From Litorimonas sp046250185 (lineage in GTDB: Bacteria; Pseudomonadota; Alphaproteobacteria; Caulobacterales; Maricaulaceae), in assembly GCF_046250185.1 (NCBI RefSeq), contig NZ_CP176469.1: a DNA stretch of 64,000 nt, one strand, 5' to 3'. A program made the translations under genes and the position numbers. Positions 45,348-54,930 of this stretch are shown here, in pieces; position 1 is the first letter of the stretch; each line of letters opens with the position of its first letter. The notes under the pieces are model-generated. The model saw only the letters and a program-made list of their open reading frames with translations. It searched no databases and was not told the DNA's origin.

Positions 45348-47276
45348 CTATTCGTCAATAGCGTCAAGACCGAGCGAGCTACGGACTTTTGCAGGATATT
45401 CTTGCAGCGGATTTTCTGCCAGAACGGCGCGAGAATAGGCCTCTTGAATATCGGAGCTTAGCTCAGCAGAGGCGCGTTCTTGCAGCACATCGAGGAATTG
45501 CCCTGCCAGCGCGTCGCGATTTGGGCGCACTTCGTCGAGGCGCGCGATTTGCTGCTCGCGCGGGGAGGTGCCTTCGCCGCGCACGATGTCGCCCTCTTTG
45601 CCGTCTAGCAAGCCAACTGTTACCAGCCCGCCAAGTTTGCGAGGTGGATTGGTGCGCGTGACACCCGTTTCCGTGAGTGTAGCACCCTCGCCAAGTTCGG
45701 CTTTGACCGCTTCGAACGTCTTACCGCCTCTGATCTCGCCTTGCACCTCAATCGCTTTTTCTGTCAGCGCGGCGGCCAGTTGCTCCGCTTTCCAGAAGGC
45801 TGTTGCGCGATCTTTGACCTCTTCGAACGGGCGCATTTTGGTATCGATAATGTCGTTCACGCGGATCGAGGCATAGCCACCCGACTCTGTTTCAAACAAA
45901 TCTGTTTCAAAGCCCATATCGGATATGAAAATCTCGCGCAAAATAGTATCGTCTTGCGCAATGCCTGGTATGCGCTCAAAACCTGACATTTTTATACCGT
46001 CAATCGTGGTGCCAGAGCGGTCAATGTAAGAATATTCAGACAAAGTCAGATTTAGGTCAGCCGCGATTTCTTCCAACGTCTTGCCCAATGTCATTTCGTC
46101 TTCGATTTGTCCTGTGATGTCGTAGAGCTTGTCCTTGGCTTTTTCTGCCATCAAAGTCTTGCGGACGTCGGCTTCCGCTTTGTCGAAATCGGGCACGACA
46201 GCAGGGGTTATGCTTGGGACGTAAACCGCGATCCATGTGCCGAGGCTGCCCAGCACCGCTTTCGCGTCACCTTCGCCAAGCTCAAATGCCGCTTGTCCGC
46301 TCTGTGGTTCGACAAGGCCGTTCTTGCCGACATTCGTAAATTCATCGGGCTGTGACAGACCGAGGCTGGCCGCGATTTGGGCGGGGTCTTCTCCGCCAGC
46401 CATGCGCGCAGCCGCAGTCATTGCAGTCTCTTCGTCATTGGCCGTGATCAACGTGACAGAGCGGCGCTCTGGCGATCCGATTTGACCCAGCTCGACTTGG
46501 TAATCAAACGCCTCACGCAATTCCTGATCGGTGACATCGAGGTCTGCCGTAAAATCAAATGGTTCAAGACGCAGCATAATCACTTGGCGATATTCTGGCG
46601 CCATGTAGCTCGCACTATTGGCCGCGATATAGGACTTCAGTGTTGCCTCATCTGGCTCCGGAATCGGGTCAACGGCTTTTTCGTTGAGAGTCAACACGGT
46701 CGCGCGGCGCTGCTCAGAGATAAAGTCAAAATAGCGTGTCGCGAAGCCAGCAGGCGCTTCGATCCCGCCAATAATCGCTGGCACAGTCTGTTCGCGGCGC
46801 ATGTCGGCGAGGGTGTCTTTTTCGAACTGCGCCCGTGTTATGCGGTTTGTATTCAAAACATCATCAAGCTTTTCTTCCGAGAACTGACCTGTCAACTCGT
46901 TTTGAAAGGCGGGAATACTCTCGACCATTTTGCGGGCGTCGCGGCGATTGACGCCAATGCCTAGATCATCGGCGTCTTCGGAAATGATCGCCTGAGTCTG
47001 TAGGGCTTGCAGAACTTGGCGATGAAGCCCCTGTTGGTAGGCTTCTTCATTGGTGAGGCCTTCGCCGCGTTCTTGTGCGATCTGGCGGAGACGGCGCGTG
47101 AAAGCTTCGTCAAATTCTTGCTCGCTGACATCGGTGTCTCCCACGCTCAGCACAGCGTCTCGCGCGCCTGGCGTAAACACGTCATTCACGCCCCACACAG
47201 CAAAGGCCAGCACAAGCAGCGCGATGAGCGTGCCCACGAAGACATTTCGGATTTTTCCGCCGATAGTATTAGCCAT
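45348..47276 (-). CDS. ppiD: PpiD-like membrane-anchored periplasmic folding factor
   Basis: 642-residue SurA/PpiD-family protein: a short cytoplasmic start, one membrane helix at about residues 12-29, a SurA-type N-terminal chaperone region (YQQGLHRQVLQALQTQAII) and a central parvulin-like region. The alphaproteobacterial versions often have a divergent isomerase domain, so chaperone activity is more certain than isomerase activity. Divergent from tpiA, an arrangement common in this group. Confidence 0.88.
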   Translation of the reverse strand: MANTIGGKIRNVFVGTLIALLVLAFAVWGVNDVFTPGARDAVLSVGDTDVSEQEFDEAFTRRLRQIAQERGEGLTNEEAYQQGLHRQVLQALQTQAIISEDADDLGIGVNRRDARKMVESIPAFQNELTGQFSEEKLDDVLNTNRITRAQFEKDTLADMRREQTVPAIIGGIEAPAGFATRYFDFISEQRRATVLTLNEKAVDPIPEPDEATLKSYIAANSASYMAPEYRQVIMLRLEPFDFTADLDVTDQELREAFDYQVELGQIGSPERRSVTLITANDEETAMTAAARMAGGEDPAQIAASLGLSQPDEFTNVGKNGLVEPQSGQAAFELGEGDAKAVLGSLGTWIAVYVPSITPAVVPDFDKAEADVRKTLMAEKAKDKLYDITGQIEDEMTLGKTLEEIAADLNLTLSEYSYIDRSGTTIDGIKMSGFERIPGIAQDDTILREIFISDMGFETDLFETESGGYASIRVNDIIDTKMRPFEEVKDRATAFWKAEQLAAALTEKAIEVQGEIRGGKTFEAVKAELGEGATLTETGVTRTNPPRKLGGLVTVGLLDGKEGDIVRGEGTSPREQQIARLDEVRPNRDALAGQFLDVLQERASAELSSDIQEAYSRAVLAENPLQEYPAKVRSSLGLDAIDE

Positions 47277-47407
47277 GAAGTCCTCTGGGAGCTTGTAAAT
47301 TTCTGTGTCGTCTTAACGATTTGGGGCGGGGCTTACAAGAGCGCAAGCCTTGATATTTCAGCGGAGTTGGGCTTGCAAAATCCGTGTTAGTCTCGCAAGA
47401 ATGGCGC

Positions 47408-48148
47408 ATGACCCAAACTCACAAATCATCCCTCACGCCCCTGATCGCTGCCAACTGGAAAATGCACGGCGATATGTCCTGGATTGATAAAGTGACGGAG
47501 CTGGACGCGCTGCTGCCCAAGAACGAGCGAGAGCATGTCGATCTATTGCTATGTCCGCCGTTTACAATGGTGTCGACAATGCACGTTTTAGGCAGTCCGC
47601 TGAGTATTTATATTGGCGCCCAGAACTGCCACGCAGACGTCAGCGGCGCACATACGGGCGAAGTGTCCGCAGAAATGTTGGCAGATGCCGGCGCGAGCTA
47701 CGTGATCATCGGCCATTCCGAACGTCGTGCCGCTGGCGAAACCAACGCCGATGTGCGCGCGAAAGCGGAAGCGGCCAAACGGGCAGGGCTAACCGCGATT
47801 GTCTGTGTTGGCGAGAGTTTGGCGCAACGGGAGGTTGGCGAGGCTATCGCGACAGTCTTGGCGCAGATCGAAGCCTCCGTGCCAGATTTCGTTGATGTGA
47901 TCGCCTATGAACCAATTTGGGCGATTGGGACAGGCAAAGTCCCGACGATGGATGATATTGCAGATATGCACGCCGCCATTCGCAGTGCAGTTGGGCCGAA
48001 TGTGCGTATTCTTTATGGAGGTTCGGTCAAGCCAGCAAACGCGCAGGACATCCTTGCTGTTGCAAATGTCAACGGCGCACTGATCGGCGGTGCGAGCCTT
48101 GAAATGGATAGCTTAGCCGCGATTGCGCGATCTGCGCCGCGTAAATAG
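47408..48148 (+). CDS. tpiA: Triosephosphate isomerase
   Basis: 246-residue glycolytic/gluconeogenic TIM-barrel enzyme. Active-site residues are in NWKMHGD (Lys18), GHSERR (His) and AYEPIWAIGTGK (Glu), with the phosphate loop YGGSVKPANA near the end. The ATG at 47408 is preferred to the in-frame GTG at 47384 because the family N-terminus begins there. secG, the usual downstream gene in alphaproteobacteria, is absent here. Confidence 0.96.
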   Translation: MTQTHKSSLTPLIAANWKMHGDMSWIDKVTELDALLPKNEREHVDLLLCPPFTMVSTMHVLGSPLSIYIGAQNCHADVSGAHTGEVSAEMLADAGASYVIIGHSERRAAGETNADVRAKAEAAKRAGLTAIVCVGESLAQREVGEAIATVLAQIEASVPDFVDVIAYEPIWAIGTGKVPTMDDIADMHAAIRSAVGPNVRILYGGSVKPANAQDILAVANVNGALIGGASLEMDSLAAIARSAPRK

Positions 48149-48233
48149 CAACCCTTAACAAACACGGTTAACCAAGTGCTAACGCTTGGCGGGCATTGTG
48201 AGCGGGAGAATCAATTCCCACTCGGAGTGAGCC

Positions 48234-49424
48234 ATGCGTATCCTGTCTATTCTATCTGCCACTGTCTTGATGAGTGCCCCTGCTTTTGCGGCGGATCTGG
48301 GCATGTACCGCCCAGGTACACCGTATCACAGCGTGGTCGCGGGCGGTGCGGATATTTGCGATAATCAATGCGCAGGGGATGCCCAATGCCGAGGTTGGAA
48401 TTATGTCAAAGCCAATCCGAAAGCGCCGGGTGTCTGCGAATTTATCTCTTCGGTATCAACCCCCGTGCCAAGTCAGATTTCGATCAGCGGATTGGGCGTC
48501 AACTCGGCGCCGATTTCGTCCCGCGTCATGCAAGGCGGATCAAACACAGTTCGGGTCGGCACGACTGTTAGCGCAAAGCCGCGCAGCAATGTCACGCGTG
48601 TGGGCAATAGGCGTGTTGTGCGCGAAGCAGTGCCGCAGCAACGCGCTGCACAGAACGCTTCGACGCAGCGCCGCGTCGCACCGCTATCCACCCAAGGCGA
48701 GAGCCTGACAGCGCAGCAAAATCGCTATCGCCAGCAAACTCAGCAAACTCGGCACCCTCAGCAACTGGCGACTGCACCGCGCAATCCGCAATCTCCGCGT
48801 CTATCTTATGATCCGCGCGTTCAATCCGCGCCTCAAGCCCCGCGTTTTCGCCCGATGTTAGACGGGCAGGGTGTGACCCCTCAAGCTGCGCCGCAACAGC
48901 GCCAAATGCAGCAAGGTCAAATGCCGCCGCGCTCGCAACAGGCCGCTCAACCGCAAACCTATCAGCAACAAGGCTACGCTAGTCCACAAATGCAACAGCA
49001 GCGCCGTGCTCCCGCGCGTTCGCGGGGCAATTTCGAGCGTCCAGCGCCTCAGCAGATGCAACGCCCCCAAATGCCGCAATCGCGCGCACACATGACGCCG
49101 CAACGCCCTCCACAATCATCCGCCGCCATGCCGCGCGCCTCAGCACAAACCCCCGTCACACACAGCAATGCCCCTCAAGCCTATGCACAGCGCCGTGCCC
49201 AGCTTCAAGCTGAAGCCGCGAATTACCAAGCTCTGACAGCGGAACAAGCGCAGCAAAGCCTCTTTGGGTCGCTGCATGATGATGTGAAAGTACCTGCGGT
49301 GAACAGCAATGTGCCGACTGATCCCGATGCGCCAATGGCAACCCAAACATCTCGTCCAAGTGTGGCCGTAGTGACGGAGTCGCTAGACGGCCTCGCGGGC
49401 GCAGCGCCAGCGCAAGGACGTTAG
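48234..49424 (+). CDS. Secreted PAN/Apple-domain protein with long Gln/Pro/Arg-rich region
   Basis: 396 residues. A signal peptide (about 1-20, ending APAFAA) precedes a small cysteine-containing domain (Cys42, Cys46, Cys52, Cys68) with CAGDAQCRGWNYV, the pattern of PAN/Apple-like modules that bind proteins or carbohydrates. Residues from about 110 to 330 are low complexity, rich in Gln, Pro, Arg, Ala and Met, and surely disordered. A short more ordered stretch (EAANYQALTAEQAQQSLFGS) and an acidic tail follow. It is probably exported, possibly an envelope or surface protein; the function is unknown. It follows tpiA, where secG is often found. Confidence 0.75.
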   Translation: MRILSILSATVLMSAPAFAADLGMYRPGTPYHSVVAGGADICDNQCAGDAQCRGWNYVKANPKAPGVCEFISSVSTPVPSQISISGLGVNSAPISSRVMQGGSNTVRVGTTVSAKPRSNVTRVGNRRVVREAVPQQRAAQNASTQRRVAPLSTQGESLTAQQNRYRQQTQQTRHPQQLATAPRNPQSPRLSYDPRVQSAPQAPRFRPMLDGQGVTPQAAPQQRQMQQGQMPPRSQQAAQPQTYQQQGYASPQMQQQRRAPARSRGNFERPAPQQMQRPQMPQSRAHMTPQRPPQSSAAMPRASAQTPVTHSNAPQAYAQRRAQLQAEAANYQALTAEQAQQSLFGSLHDDVKVPAVNSNVPTDPDAPMATQTSRPSVAVVTESLDGLAGAAPAQGR

Positions 49425-49434
49425 AAAAGGATCG

Positions 49435-49764
49435 CTAGAAGCGAGCTTTGATACGGGCGGCACCTGCCAAGAGAGCCGTCGCGGACAAGCGGAACCATCC
49501 GAACACGACAAAACAAATGAAGCAGCTTATCGTCGCAAAGAGCAGCGCATTGGCGATGGCATAGCTGTTAAAGTCGACGATCATCAGTGTGTTCACACCG
49601 CCCGCGATTGACGCAATGACCGCGAGGAATACCCAAAAACCTGCCCAATAGAAATTAATCAGCTCATTTTTAGCGGGAAAACGTGTGACAGGGACGAAGA
49701 ACAAAGTTGCCACACTCACAGTGATAGCAAACATTATAACAGCCGGCAGTAAATTCGCGATCAT
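49435..49764 (-). CDS. Small integral membrane protein, unknown function
   Basis: 109 residues with three to four hydrophobic helices (about 5-24, 40-58, 65-85 and possibly a fourth) and a basic C-terminus (GAARIKARF). A good GAGGA ribosome-binding site lies before the ATG at 49764. It is not recognised as a known family. It is convergent with the PAN-domain gene (10-base gap) and its promoter must lie in the 130 bases toward prfC. Confidence 0.65.
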   Translation of the reverse strand: MIANLLPAVIMFAITVSVATLFFVPVTRFPAKNELINFYWAGFWVFLAVIASIAGGVNTLMIVDFNSYAIANALLFATISCFICFVVFGWFRLSATALLAGAARIKARF

Positions 49765-49894
49765 ATCCAGTCCTCAAATCGTTTCGGCGTCCCAATGTCA
49801 GCCAGTTAGAGGAAGCCGTTCAAGTATCGCGCCAATTAAGGCGAAATCTTGACTTAATTCTTGGTTTTTGTCTAAGGCCCGTCTAAGCGCTGAA

Positions 49895-51496
49895 TTACAG
49901 GCGTTCTTTGGTGGTCAGAAAGCGTATGTCGGGGTTTTTCTCCTGCGCATAGCCGATATCCCAAGCTGATTTAGCCAGGAATACGGGTGCACCATCTATG
50001 TCTTCGCCCATATTGATATGATTGCGATCGACAAACTCTTTGAGCTTCTCGGGGTTATCAGAAACGACCCAACGTGCGGTTTGGACGGGCGGGGAGTCGA
50101 ACGTCACGTCGAGGCCGTATTCGGTTTTGATCCGTTCCCGCATCACGTCGATCTGCAAGCTACCCACGGCACCTACGATCATGTCAGAGCCCATGCTTGG
50201 CTTGAATAATTGCGTCACGCCCTCTTCGGCGAGAGATTCGAGGGCTTTGCGCAAATGCTTGGCTTTCAGCGGGTCTTTGAGGTTGGCGCGGCGCAGGATT
50301 TCTGGCGCAAAGTTCGGAATACCCGCAAATTTGATTTTGCCGCTTTCTGACAAGCTATCGCCCACACGCAGCGCACCGTGGTTGGGTATTCCAATGACAT
50401 CGCCCGCATAAGCGTTCTCTGCTAACTCCCTGTCTTGTGCAAAAAATAAGATCGGATTGTGGACAGAGACCGTTTTGTTCTCAGTTGTTTTCAGCTTCAT
50501 GCCGCGCTTAAATTCACCCGAACACATGCGCAGAAAGGCCACGCGGTCACGGTGGTTGAGGTCCATATTCGCCTGCACTTTAAAGACAAAACCCGCGACT
50601 TCTTTGTCTGACGGACGCATTTCAATCGGCTGTCCGTTTTTCTTTGCCATTTCTGGCTGTGGGCCAGGGCAGAATTCAGCAAGGGCATTGATCAACTGTG
50701 TCACACCAAACTTCCGCAGGGCAGAGCCGAAATAAACAGGCGTCATATGACCTTCGCGGAAGGATTGCTCGTTGAAATCTGGATATTCTTTCGCCAGCTC
50801 TTGTTCCTCAGTAAACTCCTCCAGCAATTCTTCGTCATTAAACATCGCCGCGATAGAGTTACCGTCCATGCGGGTCAGGACATGCTCGCCGCCATCTTCG
50901 GGTTTGACGAATTGTAGGAACTCGCCCGTGCGCAGATCGGAGACACCGCGAAAGCGACGGCCACTGGCGGCGGGCCACTGCATAGGTACTACGTCAAGCG
51001 CGAGCTTATTCTCGATCTCGGCAATGATTTCAAAAGTGTCGCGCGCATCGCGGTCCAGCTTGTTCACGAATGTGATGATTGGAATATCTCGGAGGCGGCA
51101 AACCTCAAACAGTTTCAGCGTTTGCGGCTCGATACCCTTCGCGGCGTCAATCACCATGACGGCGCAGTCTGCCGCTGTCAGCGTGCGGTAAGTGTCTTCC
51201 GAGAAATCCTCATGGCCAGGCGTGTCCAGGAGGTTAAAGATCAGCCCGCTATGCTCGAACGTCATCACAGAAGACGACACGGAAATTCCGCGCTCTTGTT
51301 CGATCTTCATCCAGTCCGATTGCGTGCGCCGCGCTTCGCCGCGAGCCGCGACTTGCCCGGCCGCATGGATCGCACCCGCTGCCAGTAGCATATTTTCAGT
51401 GAGTGTCGTCTTACCTGCATCGGGGTGAGAGATAATCGCAAAGACGCGACGTTTCTGTGGTTCAATTTGCAGAGGGCTATTTGAGGCTTTAGACAT
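49895..51496 (-). CDS. prfC: Peptide chain release factor 3
   Basis: 533-residue translational GTPase that removes RF1/RF2 after peptide release. GTPase motifs: G1 SHPDAGKTTLTE (from residue 23), G3 LDTPGHEDFSEDTYR, G4 FVNKLDRDARD. The length and C-terminal domain (VGAVGSLQIDVMRERIKTEY) match RF3, not EF-G. Divergent from the QEGLA-type gene. Confidence 0.95.
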   Translation of the reverse strand: MSKASNSPLQIEPQKRRVFAIISHPDAGKTTLTENMLLAAGAIHAAGQVAARGEARRTQSDWMKIEQERGISVSSSVMTFEHSGLIFNLLDTPGHEDFSEDTYRTLTAADCAVMVIDAAKGIEPQTLKLFEVCRLRDIPIITFVNKLDRDARDTFEIIAEIENKLALDVVPMQWPAASGRRFRGVSDLRTGEFLQFVKPEDGGEHVLTRMDGNSIAAMFNDEELLEEFTEEQELAKEYPDFNEQSFREGHMTPVYFGSALRKFGVTQLINALAEFCPGPQPEMAKKNGQPIEMRPSDKEVAGFVFKVQANMDLNHRDRVAFLRMCSGEFKRGMKLKTTENKTVSVHNPILFFAQDRELAENAYAGDVIGIPNHGALRVGDSLSESGKIKFAGIPNFAPEILRRANLKDPLKAKHLRKALESLAEEGVTQLFKPSMGSDMIVGAVGSLQIDVMRERIKTEYGLDVTFDSPPVQTARWVVSDNPEKLKEFVDRNHINMGEDIDGAPVFLAKSAWDIGYAQEKNPDIRFLTTKERL

Positions 51497-51576
51497 GGCG
51501 CGGGGATAAGGGGAATGGCGGGTGAGGGCAAGTAATTTGGCTAGACAAACCCACGCTTCCTTGCCACCACACAGCT

Positions 51577-52860
51577 ATGAACCCACTATCACCCAAACTC
51601 TTTGACAAAGCGGTTGAAGCAAGCGGCTTTTTGGAGGCGGCGGCGAGCGAGATGCGCGTGCTATCGTCGATGGAGTGGAAAGAGTCGTGGCGCGATAAAT
51701 TCTTGGCAACAAAGGCTTTGCCCAAGCCGCGCTATGCCAAAGTTGATACAGGTGCAGCCCGTGCTGCTATTGCTGATGCGCGGCAGCGTATCGACGGCGA
51801 TCATGTTGTACTGAACTGGTTATCTGGTATCGCGACGACACTTGAAACGACAGCTAATTTGATCGATGCACGCGGCACAAAAGCGTTTTTTCAACATAGC
51901 GTCGCGCTTTACGGTCAACCAACACAATTTATGTTGGATAAGACGACCCGCGTGCTGGACTTGGCCGAGCATATGGACGGCGTTTTGGCGGAGCTGGATT
52001 TTGATAATTTGGTCATCGCGGGGTATGAAACGCAGCTGAGCAGCACGGAGTTTGTGCGAGCTTTGCGACCACGCCTAACCAAGCATTTTGGCGAGGAAGC
52101 CCCACGCGTCAGGGTCTCTTCTAAACTCTCGGCGAAAGCCTCGGCCAGTTCGTCCCGCATCCGTGTGCGCAAAGATGCGACTTTCACCGAGCGCGATATT
52201 GACCAGCTCTTGCAACATGAAGCCCTGATCCATGTGGCCACAGGTATGAACGGTAAAGCGCAGGAAAATTTTCAGATTTTGGGTCGCGCCCATGCTGGCA
52301 CCACTGAAGTGCAAGAGGGTCTTGCCGTGTTCGCAGAAATCATCAGCGGTGCCATGGACCCCCGGCGATTTCGGCGTTTGTCAGGACGTGTGCTGGCGAT
52401 TGATATGGCTATTCAGGGCGCAGATTTTAAAGAGGTCTATGACTTTTTTGACGCGCGTGTGGACGAGCCAGAGCAGGCTTACGAGAATACGCGGCGCGTG
52501 TTTCGCGGCGGCGTGACGAGTGGCGGTGCGCCGTTCACCAAGGATATGGTCTATCTCAACGGCTTGCTGCGGGTGCATAATTTTATGCGGACAGTCGTGC
52601 GACTAGGCAGGGCCGATTTGATCCGCGTGCTGTTCTGCGGAAAAATGGATATTAATGATTTGCCCGCCTTAGCACAGCTGGCCAGTGCAGGACGTTTGAC
52701 CCCGCCAAAATTCATGCCGCCTTGGGCCAAAGACCTGCGCTTCCTCGTCAGCTATATGGCCTATTCGAGCTTTCTCAATCAGGTCAAAATGCCGGGCTTT
52801 CAAGCGCATTACGAAGAAGCCCTGCGTGATGTGCCAGAGGTTTGGAGCTTGACGAGTTAG
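51577..52860 (+). CDS. DUF1704 / QEGLA-motif protein, putative zinc metallopeptidase
   Basis: 427 residues, a member of the family named for its QEGLA motif, here at Gln246-Glu247 (EVQEGLAVF). A zinc-site-like HExxxH occurs at His214-Glu215 and His219 (LLQHEALIHVATG). The family is related to the eukaryotic tyrosine-tubulin carboxypeptidase MATCAP, so peptidase activity is plausible, but bacterial members lack a firm function; some are annotated as modulators of flavohemoglobin expression. Stands alone between divergent prfC and convergent abgT. Confidence 0.8.
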   Translation: MNPLSPKLFDKAVEASGFLEAAASEMRVLSSMEWKESWRDKFLATKALPKPRYAKVDTGAARAAIADARQRIDGDHVVLNWLSGIATTLETTANLIDARGTKAFFQHSVALYGQPTQFMLDKTTRVLDLAEHMDGVLAELDFDNLVIAGYETQLSSTEFVRALRPRLTKHFGEEAPRVRVSSKLSAKASASSSRIRVRKDATFTERDIDQLLQHEALIHVATGMNGKAQENFQILGRAHAGTTEVQEGLAVFAEIISGAMDPRRFRRLSGRVLAIDMAIQGADFKEVYDFFDARVDEPEQAYENTRRVFRGGVTSGGAPFTKDMVYLNGLLRVHNFMRTVVRLGRADLIRVLFCGKMDINDLPALAQLASAGRLTPPKFMPPWAKDLRFLVSYMAYSSFLNQVKMPGFQAHYEEALRDVPEVWSLTS

Positions 52861-52861
52861 C

Positions 52862-54457
52862 TTAGCTTGGCAGGACGTATTCGATCGGTGCGCCTGGGCC
52901 AAGTGGTAAGCCGAGGAAAATCCAACCCACAATCAAGATCACACCTGTCACCATCAAGAAGACGGAGTAGGGGATCATCATCGCGGTCAGGCTGCCAATG
53001 CCGAAGTCTTTCTGCCAACGCTGCGCAAAGATCAGGATGAGCGGGAAATAAACCATAAGCGGGGTGATGATATTCGTCGCTCCGTCGCCCACGCGGTAGG
53101 CGGCTGTCGCACCCTCGGGGCTAATCCCTAGCAACATCAGCATTGGCACGAGGACTGGCGCGAGCAGAGCCCATTTCGCACTGGCTGACCCGACAAAGAG
53201 ATTGAGGAAGCCTGTGAACAACACGATCAGACCTAGCGCAATCGGGAGCGGCAGCCCGCTAGCTTCAATACCGTTCGCGCCGTGAACAGCCGAGATCAGA
53301 CCCAAATTGGACCAATTAAACATCGCCACAAAATGCGCGGCGGCGAAAGCGAGCACGAGGTAATAGCCCATGTCTTTCATGGCCTCACTCATCATATCGA
53401 CTAAGTCACGGTGATTTTTTATTGAACCAGCCGCACTGCCGTAAGCCCAGCCTGCCGCGAGGAATAGCACCATAAAGCCAGCCACGAGGCTGCGGAAAAA
53501 CGGGGTCGCTGTGACATACCATGCTTGCTCGATACCCTCTGCAGGTTCGTTCAGAAGCGGTGTGCCAGGCATAAATGTCATAACCGCCCAAAGTGCACAT
53601 ACGCCCAAAATCGCGAGGCCCGCGCGGCGTAGACCTTTTTGCTGTGCGTCTGTCAGAGGTTTATCTTCATCGCCATATTCCGCCGCTTGGCGTTCGTCTG
53701 GCACCCATTTACCCAGGCGCGGCTCGACGATTTTATCTGTGACGTACCAGATGACGGGGAGGTAGATCACCATCAGCACGGCGATAAACCACCAATTTCC
53801 TGCAATGTTCATCGTCCAACTTGGATCAAGACCTGAGCCTTCAACGGCAGCTTCTGTGATGCCAAATAATAACGCGTCGAGCTGACCGGGGGAGATGTTG
53901 GCGGAGAACCCGCCTGATACGCCCGCAAAAGCGGCTGCAATGCCAGCCATAGGATGTCGTCCGACAGACGCAAATAATATCGCCGCCAGCGGGATCATCA
54001 CGACGTAACCCGCATCTGCAGCATGGTTTGACAGCATGGCGACCAGCGCGACGACTGGGGTTAGCAAGAATTTCGGCGCACCGCGCACCGCCTGGCGTAT
54101 ACCGCTGGCAAAGAGGCCTGACCGTTCCGCAACGCCCGCGCCGAGCATCACGACGAGAACATAACCAAGAGGATGGAAGTGGGTAAATGTCTTGGGCATT
54201 TCGACCCAAAGCCGCTGGATGTTCTCTGGCGATATAAGGCTGGCCGACTTGATCAAAACGGGGGAGCCGTCGGCATTTGTCTGCACAGGGTGATTAGCTG
54301 TCAGCCCAAAATAGCTACACGCAATCGAAATCACAATGAGGACTAAAATAAGATAGAAAAAGATAAAGACGGGATCGGGTAATTTATTCCCTGACCGTTC
54401 AACCCATGCCAAAAAGCCTTTGCTTGTCTTCGTATCGCTCGTCGCTGCATTACTCAT
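52862..54457 (-). CDS. AbgT-family transporter
   Basis: 531-residue polytopic membrane protein of the AbgT family, whose members import p-aminobenzoyl-glutamate or export antimetabolites such as sulfonamides. Recognisable are the N-terminal WVERSGNKLPDP, the SNHAADAGYVVMIPLAA segment, NISPGQLDALLFGITEAA and the late GDGATNIITPLMVYFPL hairpin region. The frame is open upstream to 54706, but the ATG at 54457 with GAGACC before it is chosen. A 7-bp perfect hairpin (54487-54505) lies in its leader. Substrate direction cannot be told from sequence. Confidence 0.9.
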   Translation of the reverse strand: MSNAATSDTKTSKGFLAWVERSGNKLPDPVFIFFYLILVLIVISIACSYFGLTANHPVQTNADGSPVLIKSASLISPENIQRLWVEMPKTFTHFHPLGYVLVVMLGAGVAERSGLFASGIRQAVRGAPKFLLTPVVALVAMLSNHAADAGYVVMIPLAAILFASVGRHPMAGIAAAFAGVSGGFSANISPGQLDALLFGITEAAVEGSGLDPSWTMNIAGNWWFIAVLMVIYLPVIWYVTDKIVEPRLGKWVPDERQAAEYGDEDKPLTDAQQKGLRRAGLAILGVCALWAVMTFMPGTPLLNEPAEGIEQAWYVTATPFFRSLVAGFMVLFLAAGWAYGSAAGSIKNHRDLVDMMSEAMKDMGYYLVLAFAAAHFVAMFNWSNLGLISAVHGANGIEASGLPLPIALGLIVLFTGFLNLFVGSASAKWALLAPVLVPMLMLLGISPEGATAAYRVGDGATNIITPLMVYFPLILIFAQRWQKDFGIGSLTAMMIPYSVFLMVTGVILIVGWIFLGLPLGPGAPIEYVLPS

Positions 54458-54486
54458 ATCAGGTCTCTTTTTTAGGCGGGATGTGC

Positions 54487-54505
54487 CGCGCAGTAGTCCT
54501 GCGCG
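54487..54505 (-). promoter_or_regulatory. Small hairpin in the leader of the AbgT gene
   Basis: CGCGCAG (54487-54493) and CTGCGCG (54499-54505) are perfect reverse complements around a 5-base loop, 30-48 bases upstream of the start codon. No T-run follows on the transcribed strand, so it is not a terminator. The role is unknown. Confidence 0.35.
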
Positions 54506-54664
54506 AAGAGGAATTTTTGATTCTCTATAGCATGATTTAAAGCTGCGCCAATCAGAGAGGCGTGAATTTTCCCGAACTCGTCGTGTTGCCAACGCCGCAT
54601 GAAGATTACTCGCGATTATGTGCGAGTGTTTGAGTCTGCAGAAGGATGTGTTAGCGGGGCTTGT

Positions 54665-54928
54665 ATGACCATTTTTGACACCGCGCCTAGCTTTCACATG
54701 CAGCACCTAATTTGGCTCTTATCGCAGCCAGGCATCTACATATCATTGGTCTTTTATGCTTCGGCCATCGCGATTTGGATTTGGTCTATTCGCAAAGTCA
54801 TTGTGCATAAAGATCCGCGCAAACGATTTAAACTCATTGCGATATTTTACACGATTTTCTTCATCATATGGATTTTCTATATGATGGAGAGGTTTCGCTT
54901 TTTCTCGCAAATGCTAGGGCTAGACTAA
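54665..54928 (+). CDS. Small membrane protein, unknown function
   Basis: About 87 residues with two strongly hydrophobic helices (SLVFYASAIAIWIWSI and IAIFYTIFFIIWIFYMM) separated by a basic loop (RKVIVHKDPRKRFK). The preferred start is ATG at 54665; an ATG at 54599 would add 22 polar residues containing two cysteines. The ribosome-binding site is weak in both cases. No family recognised. Convergent with the MoxR ATPase gene (2-base gap). Confidence 0.55.
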   Translation: MTIFDTAPSFHMQHLIWLLSQPGIYISLVFYASAIAIWIWSIRKVIVHKDPRKRFKLIAIFYTIFFIIWIFYMMERFRFFSQMLGLD

Positions 54929-54930
54929 GC

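Noticed and set aside
48155..48189. TTAA repeats and a CCAAG/CTTGG inverted repeat after tpiA
   Set aside because: TTAA spacing (9) does not fit CtrA and the hairpin has no U-tract; too weak to call a site or terminator.
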